Source of the DNA: Paludibacter propionicigenes WB4
GTDB taxonomy: Bacteria; Bacteroidota; Bacteroidia; Bacteroidales; Paludibacteraceae
Length of the DNA stretch: 64,000 bases
Assembly: GCF_000183135.1 (NCBI RefSeq)
Contig: NC_014734.1
Coordinates: 2,914,001 to 2,978,000, forward strand
Reading direction: 5' to 3'
Shown here one piece after another: positions 56,875 to 64,000 of this stretch; position 1 is the stretch's first letter, and each line of letters starts with the position of its first letter. A program made the translations under genes and the position numbers. The notes under the pieces were generated by a model. It made no database searches, was not told the DNA's origin, and worked only from the letters and a program-made list of their open reading frames with translations.

Positions 56875-57008
56875 GATTAATAGGGTGATGAATTTAAAAA
56901 ATACTATTCGCATAACCTCAGTTTAGTTTATCTATTTACGTTTTGTTTTTAATTTTTTTACAGGGCTACCCATCTTTCCATTTCTAAGGGAAGGTGGGTG
57001 GCCTTTTT
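56875..57008 (+). ncRNA. Candidate small RNA of about 130 nt
   Basis: A consensus promoter ends at 56869 and an intrinsic terminator lies at 56964-57008, so a transcript of about 130 nt is expected. The terminator stem is 16 bp (GGCTACCCATCTTTCC with GGGAAGGTGGGTGGCC, three G-U pairs) around an 8-nt loop, followed by a T run. The transcript contains a 12-codon ORF (56888-56926) that could be a leader peptide or chance. I do not recognise a known RNA family. Confidence 0.55.
56963..57008 (+). terminator. Intrinsic terminator of the candidate small RNA
   Basis: Arms at 56964-56979 and 56988-57003 form a 16-bp stem with an 8-nt loop, followed by TTTTTT. It could also stop read-through from the LytTR gene. 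Confidence 0.88.
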
Positions 57009-57343
57009 TGTTTTCTTTCTTTTCCAACAAGAAAATTTAGTCACTAATTTTTACCACATAGTCACGGTATTTGCAACATAACCTTGTTTTTCGACCGAGA
57101 ACACTTTTTTAAGAAAAATCACATTTGTTTGTTTAAAATTTGAGTTATAATTTTGAAGCGTGATATACACTAATTCTGAATTGATTATGAATCTGTTTAA
57201 TCTCGACTTTGATTTTTTATCAAGCATTTTGTCATTATTGCGATAATGAGAAACGTAGTTGAAAACAGTTAAATGAAGCGCGGAATTAATATAGGATAAG
57301 GTTCCTGCAAAAAAAAAGCTACCGACGACTTTAATGTGCCGAA

Positions 57344-57523
57344 TTGAGTGTAGCTATTTATAATGCCGATGGTTCGGAGGTGGAGCATGGAATTGCAGTG
57401 CAATCGGCTGATGGACTAAAATGGGTTTATACAGTTACTGCTGATAATTCCTCATTGGACTGCGATAGAATTATAATGAGAGTCAGAGTACTGTCTAGAT
57501 ATTTATCTGAAGTAGAGAAATAA
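57344..57523 (+). pseudogene. Possible 3' remnant of a decayed gene
   Basis: A 59-codon open frame from a TTG at 57344 reads like the end of a real protein, with NADGSEVEHGIAVQSADGLK followed by a strand-rich segment, and stops at 57521-57523. A stop codon lies just upstream in the same frame, and a different frame before it also looks coding-like (KATDDFNVPN). That pattern fits a frameshifted, truncated gene. The family is not recognised, and chance cannot be excluded. Confidence 0.35.
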
Positions 57524-57709
57524 ATGTAGAGGGAGGGTTAAGTGTGAGGGATGGAATAACTGACAGGCAAATTCACTTCTTCGTACATTATTTTTTAAGC
57601 TCTTGCCATCATACTATTAGTAATGACGAAATATCCAATGTCTGGATATGCAATAATTTTGAAACTCAGTATTTATAAAAATAAATTAATTTTTTAATCA
57701 AACAAAAAA

Positions 57710-58954
57710 ATGAAAACAAAGAAAATTTTTCCGGTATTATTAATCGTTATCGCATTTTGTACAGCATCGTGTGTAGATAATGTCGTTTCCTCTCAAGTCG
57801 AAGCTATTAGAGGTCAACAAGTAGAATGGATGAAAGCTAAAACCGCAACTGAAACAGCCTTGGCAGCAATGAAAGCTGCTGATGCTGATTATAGAAAGGC
57901 TGAAATCGATGCTCTTACAAAGCAAACTGCATTTAATGAAGCTTCTCGTTCATGGGATTTGAAAACTCAGGAAGCGACATATAATTACAACAAGGCTAAT
58001 CTTGATATTTTGCTCGCTACGGCTCAAAATAATTTAGCTATAGCCCAAGATAATTTAAAGAAACAATTAGCTATTACAGCAAATACTATTGCGGGTTTAA
58101 ATTCTTCTAAAGCCGCAACAGATTATCAAAATTATCAAACAGAAGCAAATAAATTGTATGCTCTGTATCAGAGTAGGTTAAACACTCAAGGTCAGATTGA
58201 TCAAGCTAAGTTGACACTTGCGACTAATCTAAATACCATTGATGATCAAATAAGTAATGCTCAAGCAAGCATTGACTCATACAAAACATCCTTGGCAGCA
58301 GCTAATGTAACTCTTGCAACATTGAATTCAAGTTCATCATCTTCTGATATTGTAAAAAGTCTAAATAATGCAAATACGGTTCTTAATTTAAGAATGGATA
58401 GTTTGAATCGTGTCTCAAGTAACTCTTACAATGCTTATTCTATGGCAAAATTAAATGTATATAATCTTCAGAATACTATAACGACTTATAATAATTACCT
58501 TGTTATTTTGAGTGATGTGAATATTACCGCATCTAACAAGACGTATTACGAGCAACAAAGAGATAATTTAAAACCTGCATATGATGATGCAGTTGCAAAA
58601 TATCCACAATACATTCAGACAGCTGCAAAGGCATATGCAAATTATGCGTCAATTAATACTCAAATGAATGATGTGAATCGTCTTATTACTGCAAATACCA
58701 ATATAATTTCTCAAGTAAATTATAATGGTATTACTGTTGCTATTCAGCAAGTTAAGGCTAATATAGCTAATATAACACAGCAAATTGCTGATGCCACAAC
58801 TAGCTTAAACAATGCCACAGATGGTAAAGGTTTTGCTAATGCAGAGATTGTTCGTTTAACTAAGCAGCTAGATGATTTAAATACCCAAATCACTGCAGCC
58901 GAAAAACAACTTGCTTACTTAAAAGGTATTGTAGATAAAGATCTAGCAGCTTAA
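57710..58954 (+). CDS. Large coiled-coil lipoprotein
   Basis: This 414-residue protein has a lipoprotein signal peptide (MKTKKIFPVLLIVIAFCTASC). The whole mature part is Ala-, Asn-, Gln- and Lys-rich and predicted to be long coiled-coil helices (KTATETALAAMKAADADYRK near the start, then TQEATYNYNKANLDILLATA and QIADATTSLNNATDGKGF later). It contains almost no aromatic core apart from Tyr. It lies 93 bp before an outer-membrane barrel gene, so the two may form an envelope-spanning pair. The family is not recognised. It could be a structural tether or a periplasmic spacer. Confidence 0.75.
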   Translation: MKTKKIFPVLLIVIAFCTASCVDNVVSSQVEAIRGQQVEWMKAKTATETALAAMKAADADYRKAEIDALTKQTAFNEASRSWDLKTQEATYNYNKANLDILLATAQNNLAIAQDNLKKQLAITANTIAGLNSSKAATDYQNYQTEANKLYALYQSRLNTQGQIDQAKLTLATNLNTIDDQISNAQASIDSYKTSLAAANVTLATLNSSSSSSDIVKSLNNANTVLNLRMDSLNRVSSNSYNAYSMAKLNVYNLQNTITTYNNYLVILSDVNITASNKTYYEQQRDNLKPAYDDAVAKYPQYIQTAAKAYANYASINTQMNDVNRLITANTNIISQVNYNGITVAIQQVKANIANITQQIADATTSLNNATDGKGFANAEIVRLTKQLDDLNTQITAAEKQLAYLKGIVDKDLAA

Positions 58955-59047
58955 TATTCTGTAATTAAAAAATAGAGAATGGAGACAATGTATTTGTCTT
59001 CATTTCTATAGTAATCATCATATTCAACTAATTGGAGGATATTAAAA

Positions 59048-59881
59048 ATGAAATATAAAGTATTATCTTTATTTATATTGTTTGGTTTAGCTGGAGTCTG
59101 TAGTCTGAGGGCGCAAGATGAAGGAGATGCCAAAGTAAAGAAATTCTCGGGAGCCATACTCTTTGGAAGAGGGATTTATTTATCTGAACCTACTGTGCCT
59201 GCCTCGCCGGGTATAAATGACTGGACAGTTTCAGGACAAGCGCCTTATGCTGAAGGAATCTCTACCCAAAATGAACTGACTAACATGATTGGAGCTGAAT
59301 TTAGATACTTCTTGTCAGGTAAAGTTGCATTGAAGTTGAACGGAAGCGGAATTTTTCGGAATACACCAGCAAGAGAGAATGTTCAGGGTGTAACTCCAGC
59401 TACTTCGGGGGCTGTAGACCCTTCATCGCCTAATGCCGGTTGGATACCTAATTATGCAGCTACTGTAATGAATAATACGATTAATTTGAATGTCAGTGTC
59501 GGTGCTGAGTACCATTTTGTTAATACAAGTAGATTGTCTCCCTATCTGGGTGTTATGGTTCCGGTTTGTTATGGAAGAAGTTCGCAGTATGATCCTACTG
59601 CCACAGTAGATGTGACAAAGTCTGATGTAGGTAGTGCGGTAAAAATTACCGATGTAGGTAACCGTCATATTGAACAAATCGGTTTTGGAGGCCAATTGGT
59701 AACGGGTGCCGACTACAATTTGACTGAGAGCTTGTTCATTGGGCTGGAAATTAAACCGGTTTCTTATTTATATGCTTACAACATTAAATATCCTGCTCCA
59801 GGTTTGGAATCAAGGAAGGCAGATACTCATACCTGGGGATTTCTGACACAACCTGTATTCAAAATTGGTTTTAGATTCTAA
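59048..59881 (+). CDS. Outer-membrane beta-barrel protein
   Basis: This 277-residue protein has a signal peptide ending LRAQ. The mature part is barrel-like: KKFSGAILFGRGIYLSEP at the start, MIGAEFRYFLSGKVALKLNGSG in the middle (only the pattern matters), VSVGAEYHFVNTSRLSPYLG after it, and a C-terminal strand PVFKIGFRF ending in Phe, as in porins. No specific family is recognised. It follows the coiled-coil lipoprotein gene by 93 bp and is closed by a terminator. The two genes are probably co-transcribed. Confidence 0.8.
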   Translation: MKYKVLSLFILFGLAGVCSLRAQDEGDAKVKKFSGAILFGRGIYLSEPTVPASPGINDWTVSGQAPYAEGISTQNELTNMIGAEFRYFLSGKVALKLNGSGIFRNTPARENVQGVTPATSGAVDPSSPNAGWIPNYAATVMNNTINLNVSVGAEYHFVNTSRLSPYLGVMVPVCYGRSSQYDPTATVDVTKSDVGSAVKITDVGNRHIEQIGFGGQLVTGADYNLTESLFIGLEIKPVSYLYAYNIKYPAPGLESRKADTHTWGFLTQPVFKIGFRF

Positions 59882-59923
59882 AGCTCAATTGCCAAATAGT
59901 TCTCTGGTAATTTATTCTTAATT

Positions 59924-59963
59924 AAGCTCCTTCCAAATTACTCGATTTGGAGGGAGCTTTTTA
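59924..59963 (+). terminator. Intrinsic terminator after the outer-membrane protein gene
   Basis: AAGCTCCTTCCAAAT pairs with ATTTGGAGGGAGCTT over 15 bp (one G-U pair) around TACTCG, followed by T residues. Confidence 0.9.
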
Positions 59964-60147
59964 TTTAAAAACGAAGTCCATATTTGCACAACCAAAGGTG
60001 AGAGTTTAGATTGTTTCCCAAAACTGCTGTTCTAATTTTAGAAAATCATTTGCTTGATTAGCTGCTTACTATGTTCTATTAATCCTCTAAAATAGCACGT
60101 GAAACTATAATTTTTAAAGTAAACAAAAATATTTATATCTGACGCAT

Positions 60148-60177
60148 TGTGCATTAAAATATTATGTCTATCTTTGC
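60148..60177 (+). promoter_or_regulatory. Promoter of the rpsL operon
   Basis: TTG at 60148-60150, a 19-nt spacer and TATCTTTG at 60170-60177 match the consensus, about 67 bp before rpsL. Confidence 0.75.
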
Positions 60178-60244
60178 AACCCATTTTGGACAAAAGCCAG
60201 AAGGATAAAAAATAAAGTATTTAAGTTATCAAAAACAAAGTAAA

Positions 60245-60664
60245 ATGCCTACAATTCAGCAATTAGTTAGAAAAGGAAGAGCAGAACTCATCGACAAAAG
60301 CAAGTCGCCTGCATTGGATTCATGTCCACAGCGTCGCGGTGTTTGTGTTCGTGTGTATACTACTACTCCAAAAAAACCGAACTCAGCTATGCGTAAAGTG
60401 GCTCGTGTACGTTTAACTAACCAAAAAGAAGTGAATGCTTACATTCCGGGCGAAGGACACAACTTACAGGAACACTCTATCGTAATGGTACGTGGTGGAC
60501 GTGTAAAAGACCTTCCAGGTGTGCGTTATCACGTGGTTCGTGGAACTCTCGATACAGCCGGCGTTAATGGCCGTACGCAACGTCGTTCGAAATATGGAGC
60601 AAAACGCCCAAAACCAGGACAAGCAGCCGCTAAAGGTGCACCTGCAAAAGGCAAAAAGAAATAA
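60245..60664 (+). CDS. rpsL: 30S ribosomal protein S12
   Basis: This 139-residue protein of the 30S decoding centre starts [12 protein letters not shown] and carries the conserved [17 protein letters not shown] and [18 protein letters not shown] segments. Both lysines whose mutation gives streptomycin resistance (in KKPNSA and GRVKDLPG) have the wild-type form, so no target-based resistance is predicted. A short Ala/Lys tail ([14 protein letters not shown]) extends the C-terminus. It opens the str operon. Confidence 0.98.
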   Translation: MPTIQQLVRKGRAELIDKSKSPALDSCPQRRGVCVRVYTTTPKKPNSAMRKVARVRLTNQKEVNAYIPGEGHNLQEHSIVMVRGGRVKDLPGVRYHVVRGTLDTAGVNGRTQRRSKYGAKRPKPGQAAAKGAPAKGKKK

Positions 60665-60668
60665 GTAG

Positions 60669-60840
60669 AATGCTGAAACAGCATTAGTGGTTCTTTTTTA
60701 TCCCGCTAACTGTAAGTTTCAATTCCCTTTCAAAAAGAACTAACAAAATCAAGTTTAAACACTTGTTTGCGTTTTAAGGTAGCAGATGAAAGGTTGAGTA
60801 AATGACTCGGTGGAGTCGTTGAAGTAAGACTAAAGCAACC
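60669..60840 (+). promoter_or_regulatory. Structured intergenic RNA between rpsL and rpsG
   Basis: Three hairpins are visible: AATGCTG-AAA-CAGCATT at 60669-60685, CAAGT/ACTTG at 60750-60765, and ATGACTC-GGTG-GAGTCGT at 60802-60819. The last is enclosed by GGTTG (60792-60796) and CAACC (60836-60840). In Escherichia coli, S7 binds the rpsL-rpsG spacer to control translation. A similar role here is inferred. Confidence 0.45.
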
Positions 60841-60871
60841 AAAAAAACAAAAACGGAAATTTTTAAGTAAA

Positions 60872-61348
60872 ATGAGAAAATCGAAACCAAAAAAGAGGGT
60901 CGTATTACCTGATCCGGTTTTCAATGAATCAATGGTAACAAAATTTGTTAACCACTTGATGTATGATGGCAAGAAATCAACTGCCTTCGACATTTTCTAT
61001 TCATCGCTCGAAACAGTGAAAGCTAAACTTCCGAACGAAGAAAAATCCCCACTTGAAGTTTGGAAAAAAGCTCTCGAAAATATCACTCCACTGGTAGAAG
61101 TAAAATCTCGTCGTGTTGGTGGTGCTACATTCCAAGTCCCAACGGAAATCCGTGCTGATCGCAAGGAATCCATTTCAATGAAAAATCTTATATTATACTC
61201 TCGCAAACGCGGAGGACGTTCGATGGCTGATAAATTGGCTGCCGAAATTGTTGACGCATTCAATAACCAGGGTGGTGCTTTCAAACGTAAGGAAGATATG
61301 CACCGTATGGCTGAAGCTAACCGCGCATTTGCTCACTTTAGATTTTAA
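60872..61348 (+). CDS. rpsG: 30S ribosomal protein S7
   Basis: This 158-residue protein binds the 3' major domain of 16S rRNA. The start [20 protein letters not shown] and the segments [18 protein letters not shown] and [19 protein letters not shown] are typical. Length matches the family. It lies 207 bp after rpsL, with a structured spacer, and 42 bp before fusA. In Escherichia coli it is the autoregulator of this operon. Confidence 0.98.
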   Translation: MRKSKPKKRVVLPDPVFNESMVTKFVNHLMYDGKKSTAFDIFYSSLETVKAKLPNEEKSPLEVWKKALENITPLVEVKSRRVGGATFQVPTEIRADRKESISMKNLILYSRKRGGRSMADKLAAEIVDAFNNQGGAFKRKEDMHRMAEANRAFAHFRF

Positions 61349-61390
61349 TTGAACAATAAACAATTATAAAAAGAAAATCATAGTTATCAA

Positions 61391-63511
61391 ATGGCTAAAG
61401 GAGATTTAAGTTATAATAGAAATATCGGTATCATGGCGCATATCGACGCCGGAAAGACTACAACTTCCGAGCGTATTTTGTTTTACACCGGTTTGACTCA
61501 TAAAATCGGTGAAGTACATGATGGTGCTGCTACCATGGACTGGATGGAACAAGAACAAGAACGTGGTATTACTATCACTTCTGCTGCAACAACAACTTCT
61601 TGGGATTATTTAGGTGATAAATATAAAATCAATCTTATTGACACTCCGGGACACGTTGACTTTACAGTAGAGGTTGAGCGTTCACTTCGTATTCTTGATG
61701 GTGCTGTTGCTACTTTTTGTGCTGTAGGTGGTGTTGAGCCTCAGTCTGAAACTGTTTGGCGTCAGGCTGACAAATATAACGTACCACGTATTGGCTTTGT
61801 AAATAAAATGGACCGCTCTGGAGCTGACTTCTTTGAAGTAGTTCGTCAGGTGAAAGATGTTTTAGGTGCTAAACCATGTCCAATTCAAATTCCTATCGGT
61901 GCTGAAGAAAAATTCAAAGGCGTTATCGATTTAGTGAAAATGAAAGCGATTTTGTGGCACGACGAAACTATGGGCGCACAATATGATGTGGAAGAGATTC
62001 CGGCAGACTTATTGGCTGAAGCACAGGAGTGGAGAGATAAAATGCTCGAAATTGTTGCCGAGTACGATGATGTTTTGATGGAAAAATACTTTGATGATCC
62101 TTCTACTATTACAATAGAAGAAATTCAGGTAGCTATCCGCAAAGCTACACTTTCAATGGAGATCAATCCTATGATTTGTGGTTCGGCATTTAAAAATAAA
62201 GGTGTACAAACTATGCTTGATGCTGTTTGTGCTTACCTTCCAAGCCCACTGGATACTCCCGAAACTGTAGGCTTCGATCCTCGTGACGCTGAAAAGAAAG
62301 TTGTACGTCATCCGAATGCTTCTGAACCATTGTGTGCTTTAGCATTTAAGATTGCAACTGACCCTTATGTAGGTCGTTTGTGTTTCTTCAGAGTTTATTC
62401 AGGTAAACTTGAAGCAGGTTCATACGTATACAATACACGTTCCGAAAAGAAAGAGCGTATTTCGCGTATTTTCCAAATGCACTCTAACAAACAAAATGCC
62501 GTTGAATTGATTTCAGCAGGTGATATTGGTGCCGGAGTTGGTTTTAAAGATATTCGTACCGGTGATACATTGTGTGACGAAGCTCATCCAATTACGTTGG
62601 AATCAATGGACTTCCCTGCACCGGTTATTGGTATCTCTATTGAGCCTAAAACTCAAAAAGACTTGGATAAGTTAGGTCTTGGTTTGTCAAAACTTGCTGA
62701 AGAAGATCCAACGTTTACAGTGCATACTCAGGAACAATCAGGACAGACTATTATTAGTGGTATGGGTGAGCTTCACCTCGAAATCATTATTGATCGTTTG
62801 AAACGTGAGTTTAAAGTAGAATGTAATCAAGGACGTCCACAAGTAAACTATAAAGAAGCCATTACTCAGGCAGTTCAATTGCGTGAAACATATAAGAAAC
62901 AATCGGGTGGACGTGGTAAGTTTGCTGATATGATTGTGAAAGTTGAGCCAATGGATAAAGATTTCGAAGGCGGACCATTACAATTTATCGATCAGGTAAA
63001 AGGTGGTAACATTCCAAAAGAATTTATTCCTTCTATCCAGAAAGGATTCCAAAATGCTATGAAGAATGGTGTTTTAGCCGGTTTCCCATTGGATAATCTG
63101 AAAGTAACTGTAATTGATGGTTCGTTCCACGCGGTTGACTCGGATCAATTGTCATTCGAAATTTGTGCTTCACTTGCATATAAATCGGCTTGTGCTAAAG
63201 CAAAACCTGTACTTTTGGAACCAATCATGAAAATGGAAGTGGTAACACCAGAAGAAAATATGGGTGATGTAATTGGTGACTTGAACAAACGTCGCGGACA
63301 GGTTGAAGGTATGGAATCAAGCCGTACAGGAGCAAGAATCGTAAAAGCTAAAGTTCCGTTATCTGAAACATTCGGATATGTAACAGCTTTGCGTACTATT
63401 TCTTCAGGACGTGCTACTTCTTCAATGGAGTTTGATCACTATGCTGAAGTTACTAATTCAATCGCGAAAGAGGTTGTTGCAGAAGCTAAGGGTAAAGTTG
63501 AATTGCTATAA
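61391..63511 (+). CDS. fusA: Elongation factor G
   Basis: This 706-residue translational GTPase drives translocation of tRNA and mRNA. G1 is [22 protein letters not shown]3 is [19 protein letters not shown], and G4 is [12 protein letters not shown]. The C-terminal domains contain [20 protein letters not shown] and [20 protein letters not shown] (cut to short motifs). Length is normal. EF-Tu does not follow it as in Escherichia coli; rpsJ does, joining str and S10 operons, as is usual in Bacteroidetes. Confidence 0.98.
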   Translation: MAKGDLSYNRNIGIMAHIDAGKTTTSERILFYTGLTHKIGEVHDGAATMDWMEQEQERGITITSAATTTSWDYLGDKYKINLIDTPGHVDFTVEVERSLRILDGAVATFCAVGGVEPQSETVWRQADKYNVPRIGFVNKMDRSGADFFEVVRQVKDVLGAKPCPIQIPIGAEEKFKGVIDLVKMKAILWHDETMGAQYDVEEIPADLLAEAQEWRDKMLEIVAEYDDVLMEKYFDDPSTITIEEIQVAIRKATLSMEINPMICGSAFKNKGVQTMLDAVCAYLPSPLDTPETVGFDPRDAEKKVVRHPNASEPLCALAFKIATDPYVGRLCFFRVYSGKLEAGSYVYNTRSEKKERISRIFQMHSNKQNAVELISAGDIGAGVGFKDIRTGDTLCDEAHPITLESMDFPAPVIGISIEPKTQKDLDKLGLGLSKLAEEDPTFTVHTQEQSGQTIISGMGELHLEIIIDRLKREFKVECNQGRPQVNYKEAITQAVQLRETYKKQSGGRGKFADMIVKVEPMDKDFEGGPLQFIDQVKGGNIPKEFIPSIQKGFQNAMKNGVLAGFPLDNLKVTVIDGSFHAVDSDQLSFEICASLAYKSACAKAKPVLLEPIMKMEVVTPEENMGDVIGDLNKRRGQVEGMESSRTGARIVKAKVPLSETFGYVTALRTISSGRATSSMEFDHYAEVTNSIAKEVVAEAKGKVELL

Positions 63512-63538
63512 TTAGTCAACTGACAAAATAAAAATGAG

Positions 63539-63591
63539 AATTGCTGGGTTTTCGGATAGTGAATGACTCTTATCCGAAAACTCAAGCAATT
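63539..63591 (+). promoter_or_regulatory. Long hairpin between fusA and rpsJ
   Basis: An inner 11-bp stem (GTTTTCGGATA at 63548-63558 with TATCCGAAAAC at 63571-63581, 12-nt loop) is extended by an outer 7-bp stem (AATTGCT at 63539-63545 with AGCAATT at 63585-63591). No T-tract follows, so it looks like an operon leader or processing element rather than a terminator. Confidence 0.6.
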
Positions 63592-63617
63592 AATAAATTA
63601 TAAATAAATAAACGACA

Positions 63618-63923
63618 ATGAGTCAAAAAATCCGTATCAAATTAAAATCTTACGATCACAACTTGGTTGACAAGTCAGCTGAAAAAATCGTAAAGACAGT
63701 AAAAGCTACCGGTGCAGTAGTAAGTGGTCCAATTCCATTACCTACACACAAACGTATCTTTACAGTAAACCGTGCTACTTTCGTAAACAAAAAGTCACGC
63801 GAACAATTCGAACTTTCATCTTACAAACGTCTTATCGACATTTACAGCTCAACAAGCAAAACTGTTGACGCGTTGATGAAACTTGAATTGCCAAGTGGAG
63901 TAGAAGTAGAAATCAAAGTCTAA
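63618..63923 (+). CDS. rpsJ: 30S ribosomal protein S10
   Basis: This 101-residue protein of the 30S head also acts as NusE in antitermination. The sequence [20 protein letters not shown], then [18 protein letters not shown] and [20 protein letters not shown], is the complete family pattern. It lies 106 bp after fusA and normally opens the S10 group (rplC onward), which would continue beyond the window. Confidence 0.98.
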   Translation: MSQKIRIKLKSYDHNLVDKSAEKIVKTVKATGAVVSGPIPLPTHKRIFTVNRATFVNKKSREQFELSSYKRLIDIYSSTSKTVDALMKLELPSGVEVEIKV

Positions 63924-64000
63924 TTTAGTTCGAGTTACGAGTATTTAGTTACAAGTAATTCGGAAAGTAAATAAATTGTTGCGTTTTAGAGTTCTTGTAA

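Larger units (their letters stand above)
56706..57709. other. Gene-poor 1 kb region after the LytTR regulator
   Basis: No full-length gene is seen. It holds a strong promoter and terminator that bracket a probable small RNA (56838-57008), a 59-codon gene remnant (57344-57523), and a TAATTTTG -7 element at 57654-57661, about 50 bp before the next lipoprotein gene. The rest is AT-rich without an obvious pattern. Confidence 0.6.
59882..60244. other. Intergenic region before the ribosomal operon
   Basis: No gene is seen. It holds the terminator of the outer-membrane protein gene (59924-59963) and the ribosomal-operon promoter (60148-60177), leaving a 5'-UTR of about 60 nt. Confidence 0.65.

Noticed and set aside
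56888-56926. 12-codon ORF inside the candidate small RNA
   Set aside because: It is too short to separate from chance and no gene follows closely that it could attenuate. It is mentioned but not called as a CDS.
58021-58900. Repeat-like stretches in the coiled-coil lipoprotein gene
   Set aside because: The similarity comes from biased Ala/Asn/Gln codons of a coiled coil. There is no regular DNA repeat unit, so it is neither a tandem repeat nor a CRISPR.

Overview
The window is a 64 kb piece of a Bacteroidales-type chromosome. The evidence is a fused lpxC/fabZ gene, promoters of the Bacteroidetes form (TTTG, then a spacer of about 20 nt, then TAnnTTTG), a gldH lipoprotein gene, a NigD-like lipoprotein, DUF4831, DUF4833 and DUF5686 proteins, the F-type ATP synthase order atpD-C-x-B-E-F-H-A-G, few Shine-Dalgarno sequences, and low GC. 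A Paludibacter-like genus is a guess. I see no rRNA, insertion sequence, prophage or CRISPR array. Most of the window is ordinary core genome with a few accessory blocks.

Layout. 76-4985 (minus): holB, a PSP1/RicT-like gene, gldH, trmB and mrp in one direction from one promoter. 5275-7632: a NigD-like lipoprotein, then pepD. 7697-15142: a TetR repressor and a three-gene efflux operon (TPR protein, membrane-fusion protein, and one giant ORF joining the RND pump to a TolC-type outer-membrane factor). Two near-identical 20-bp operator-like sites flank tetR. 15448-15888: a MarR regulator. 16157-23204: an inositol lipid cluster (inositol-phosphate synthase, PgpA-like phosphatase, GtrA, DUF5686 outer-membrane protein, CDP-alcohol transferase, DUF4833, PAP2). 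23420-28080: an HD phosphohydrolase, then lpxD, lpxC-fabZ and lpxA for lipid A. 28182-33054: glnS, an orphan OmpR-type regulator and a patatin with a predicted surface barrel. 33044-35420 (minus): a Crp/Fnr regulator, a small outer-membrane protein and an exported nitroreductase-like protein. 35726-42615: topA, a DUF4831 gene, a YegS-like lipid kinase and rnr. 42791-43083: convergent tRNA-Arg(ACG) and tRNA-Phe(GAA). 43486-53076: lepA and the complete ATP synthase operon. 53376-56705: a TPR histidine kinase and its LytTR regulator. 56706-57709: a 1 kb gene-poor stretch with a probable small RNA and a gene remnant. 57710-59881: a coiled-coil lipoprotein and an outer-membrane barrel. 60245 to the end: rpsL-rpsG-fusA-rpsJ, the start of the joined str/S10 ribosomal operon.

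How the parts fit together: envelope biogenesis dominates (inositol lipids, lipid A, efflux, lipoproteins, surface barrels), set among replication, translation and energy genes. The points most worth a second look are the RND-TolC fusion with its internal signal-peptide-like segment, the paired TetR operators, the two extra genes inside the inositol-lipid cluster, the promoter-terminator unit at 56838-57008, and structured RNA elements in the ribosomal-protein operon.
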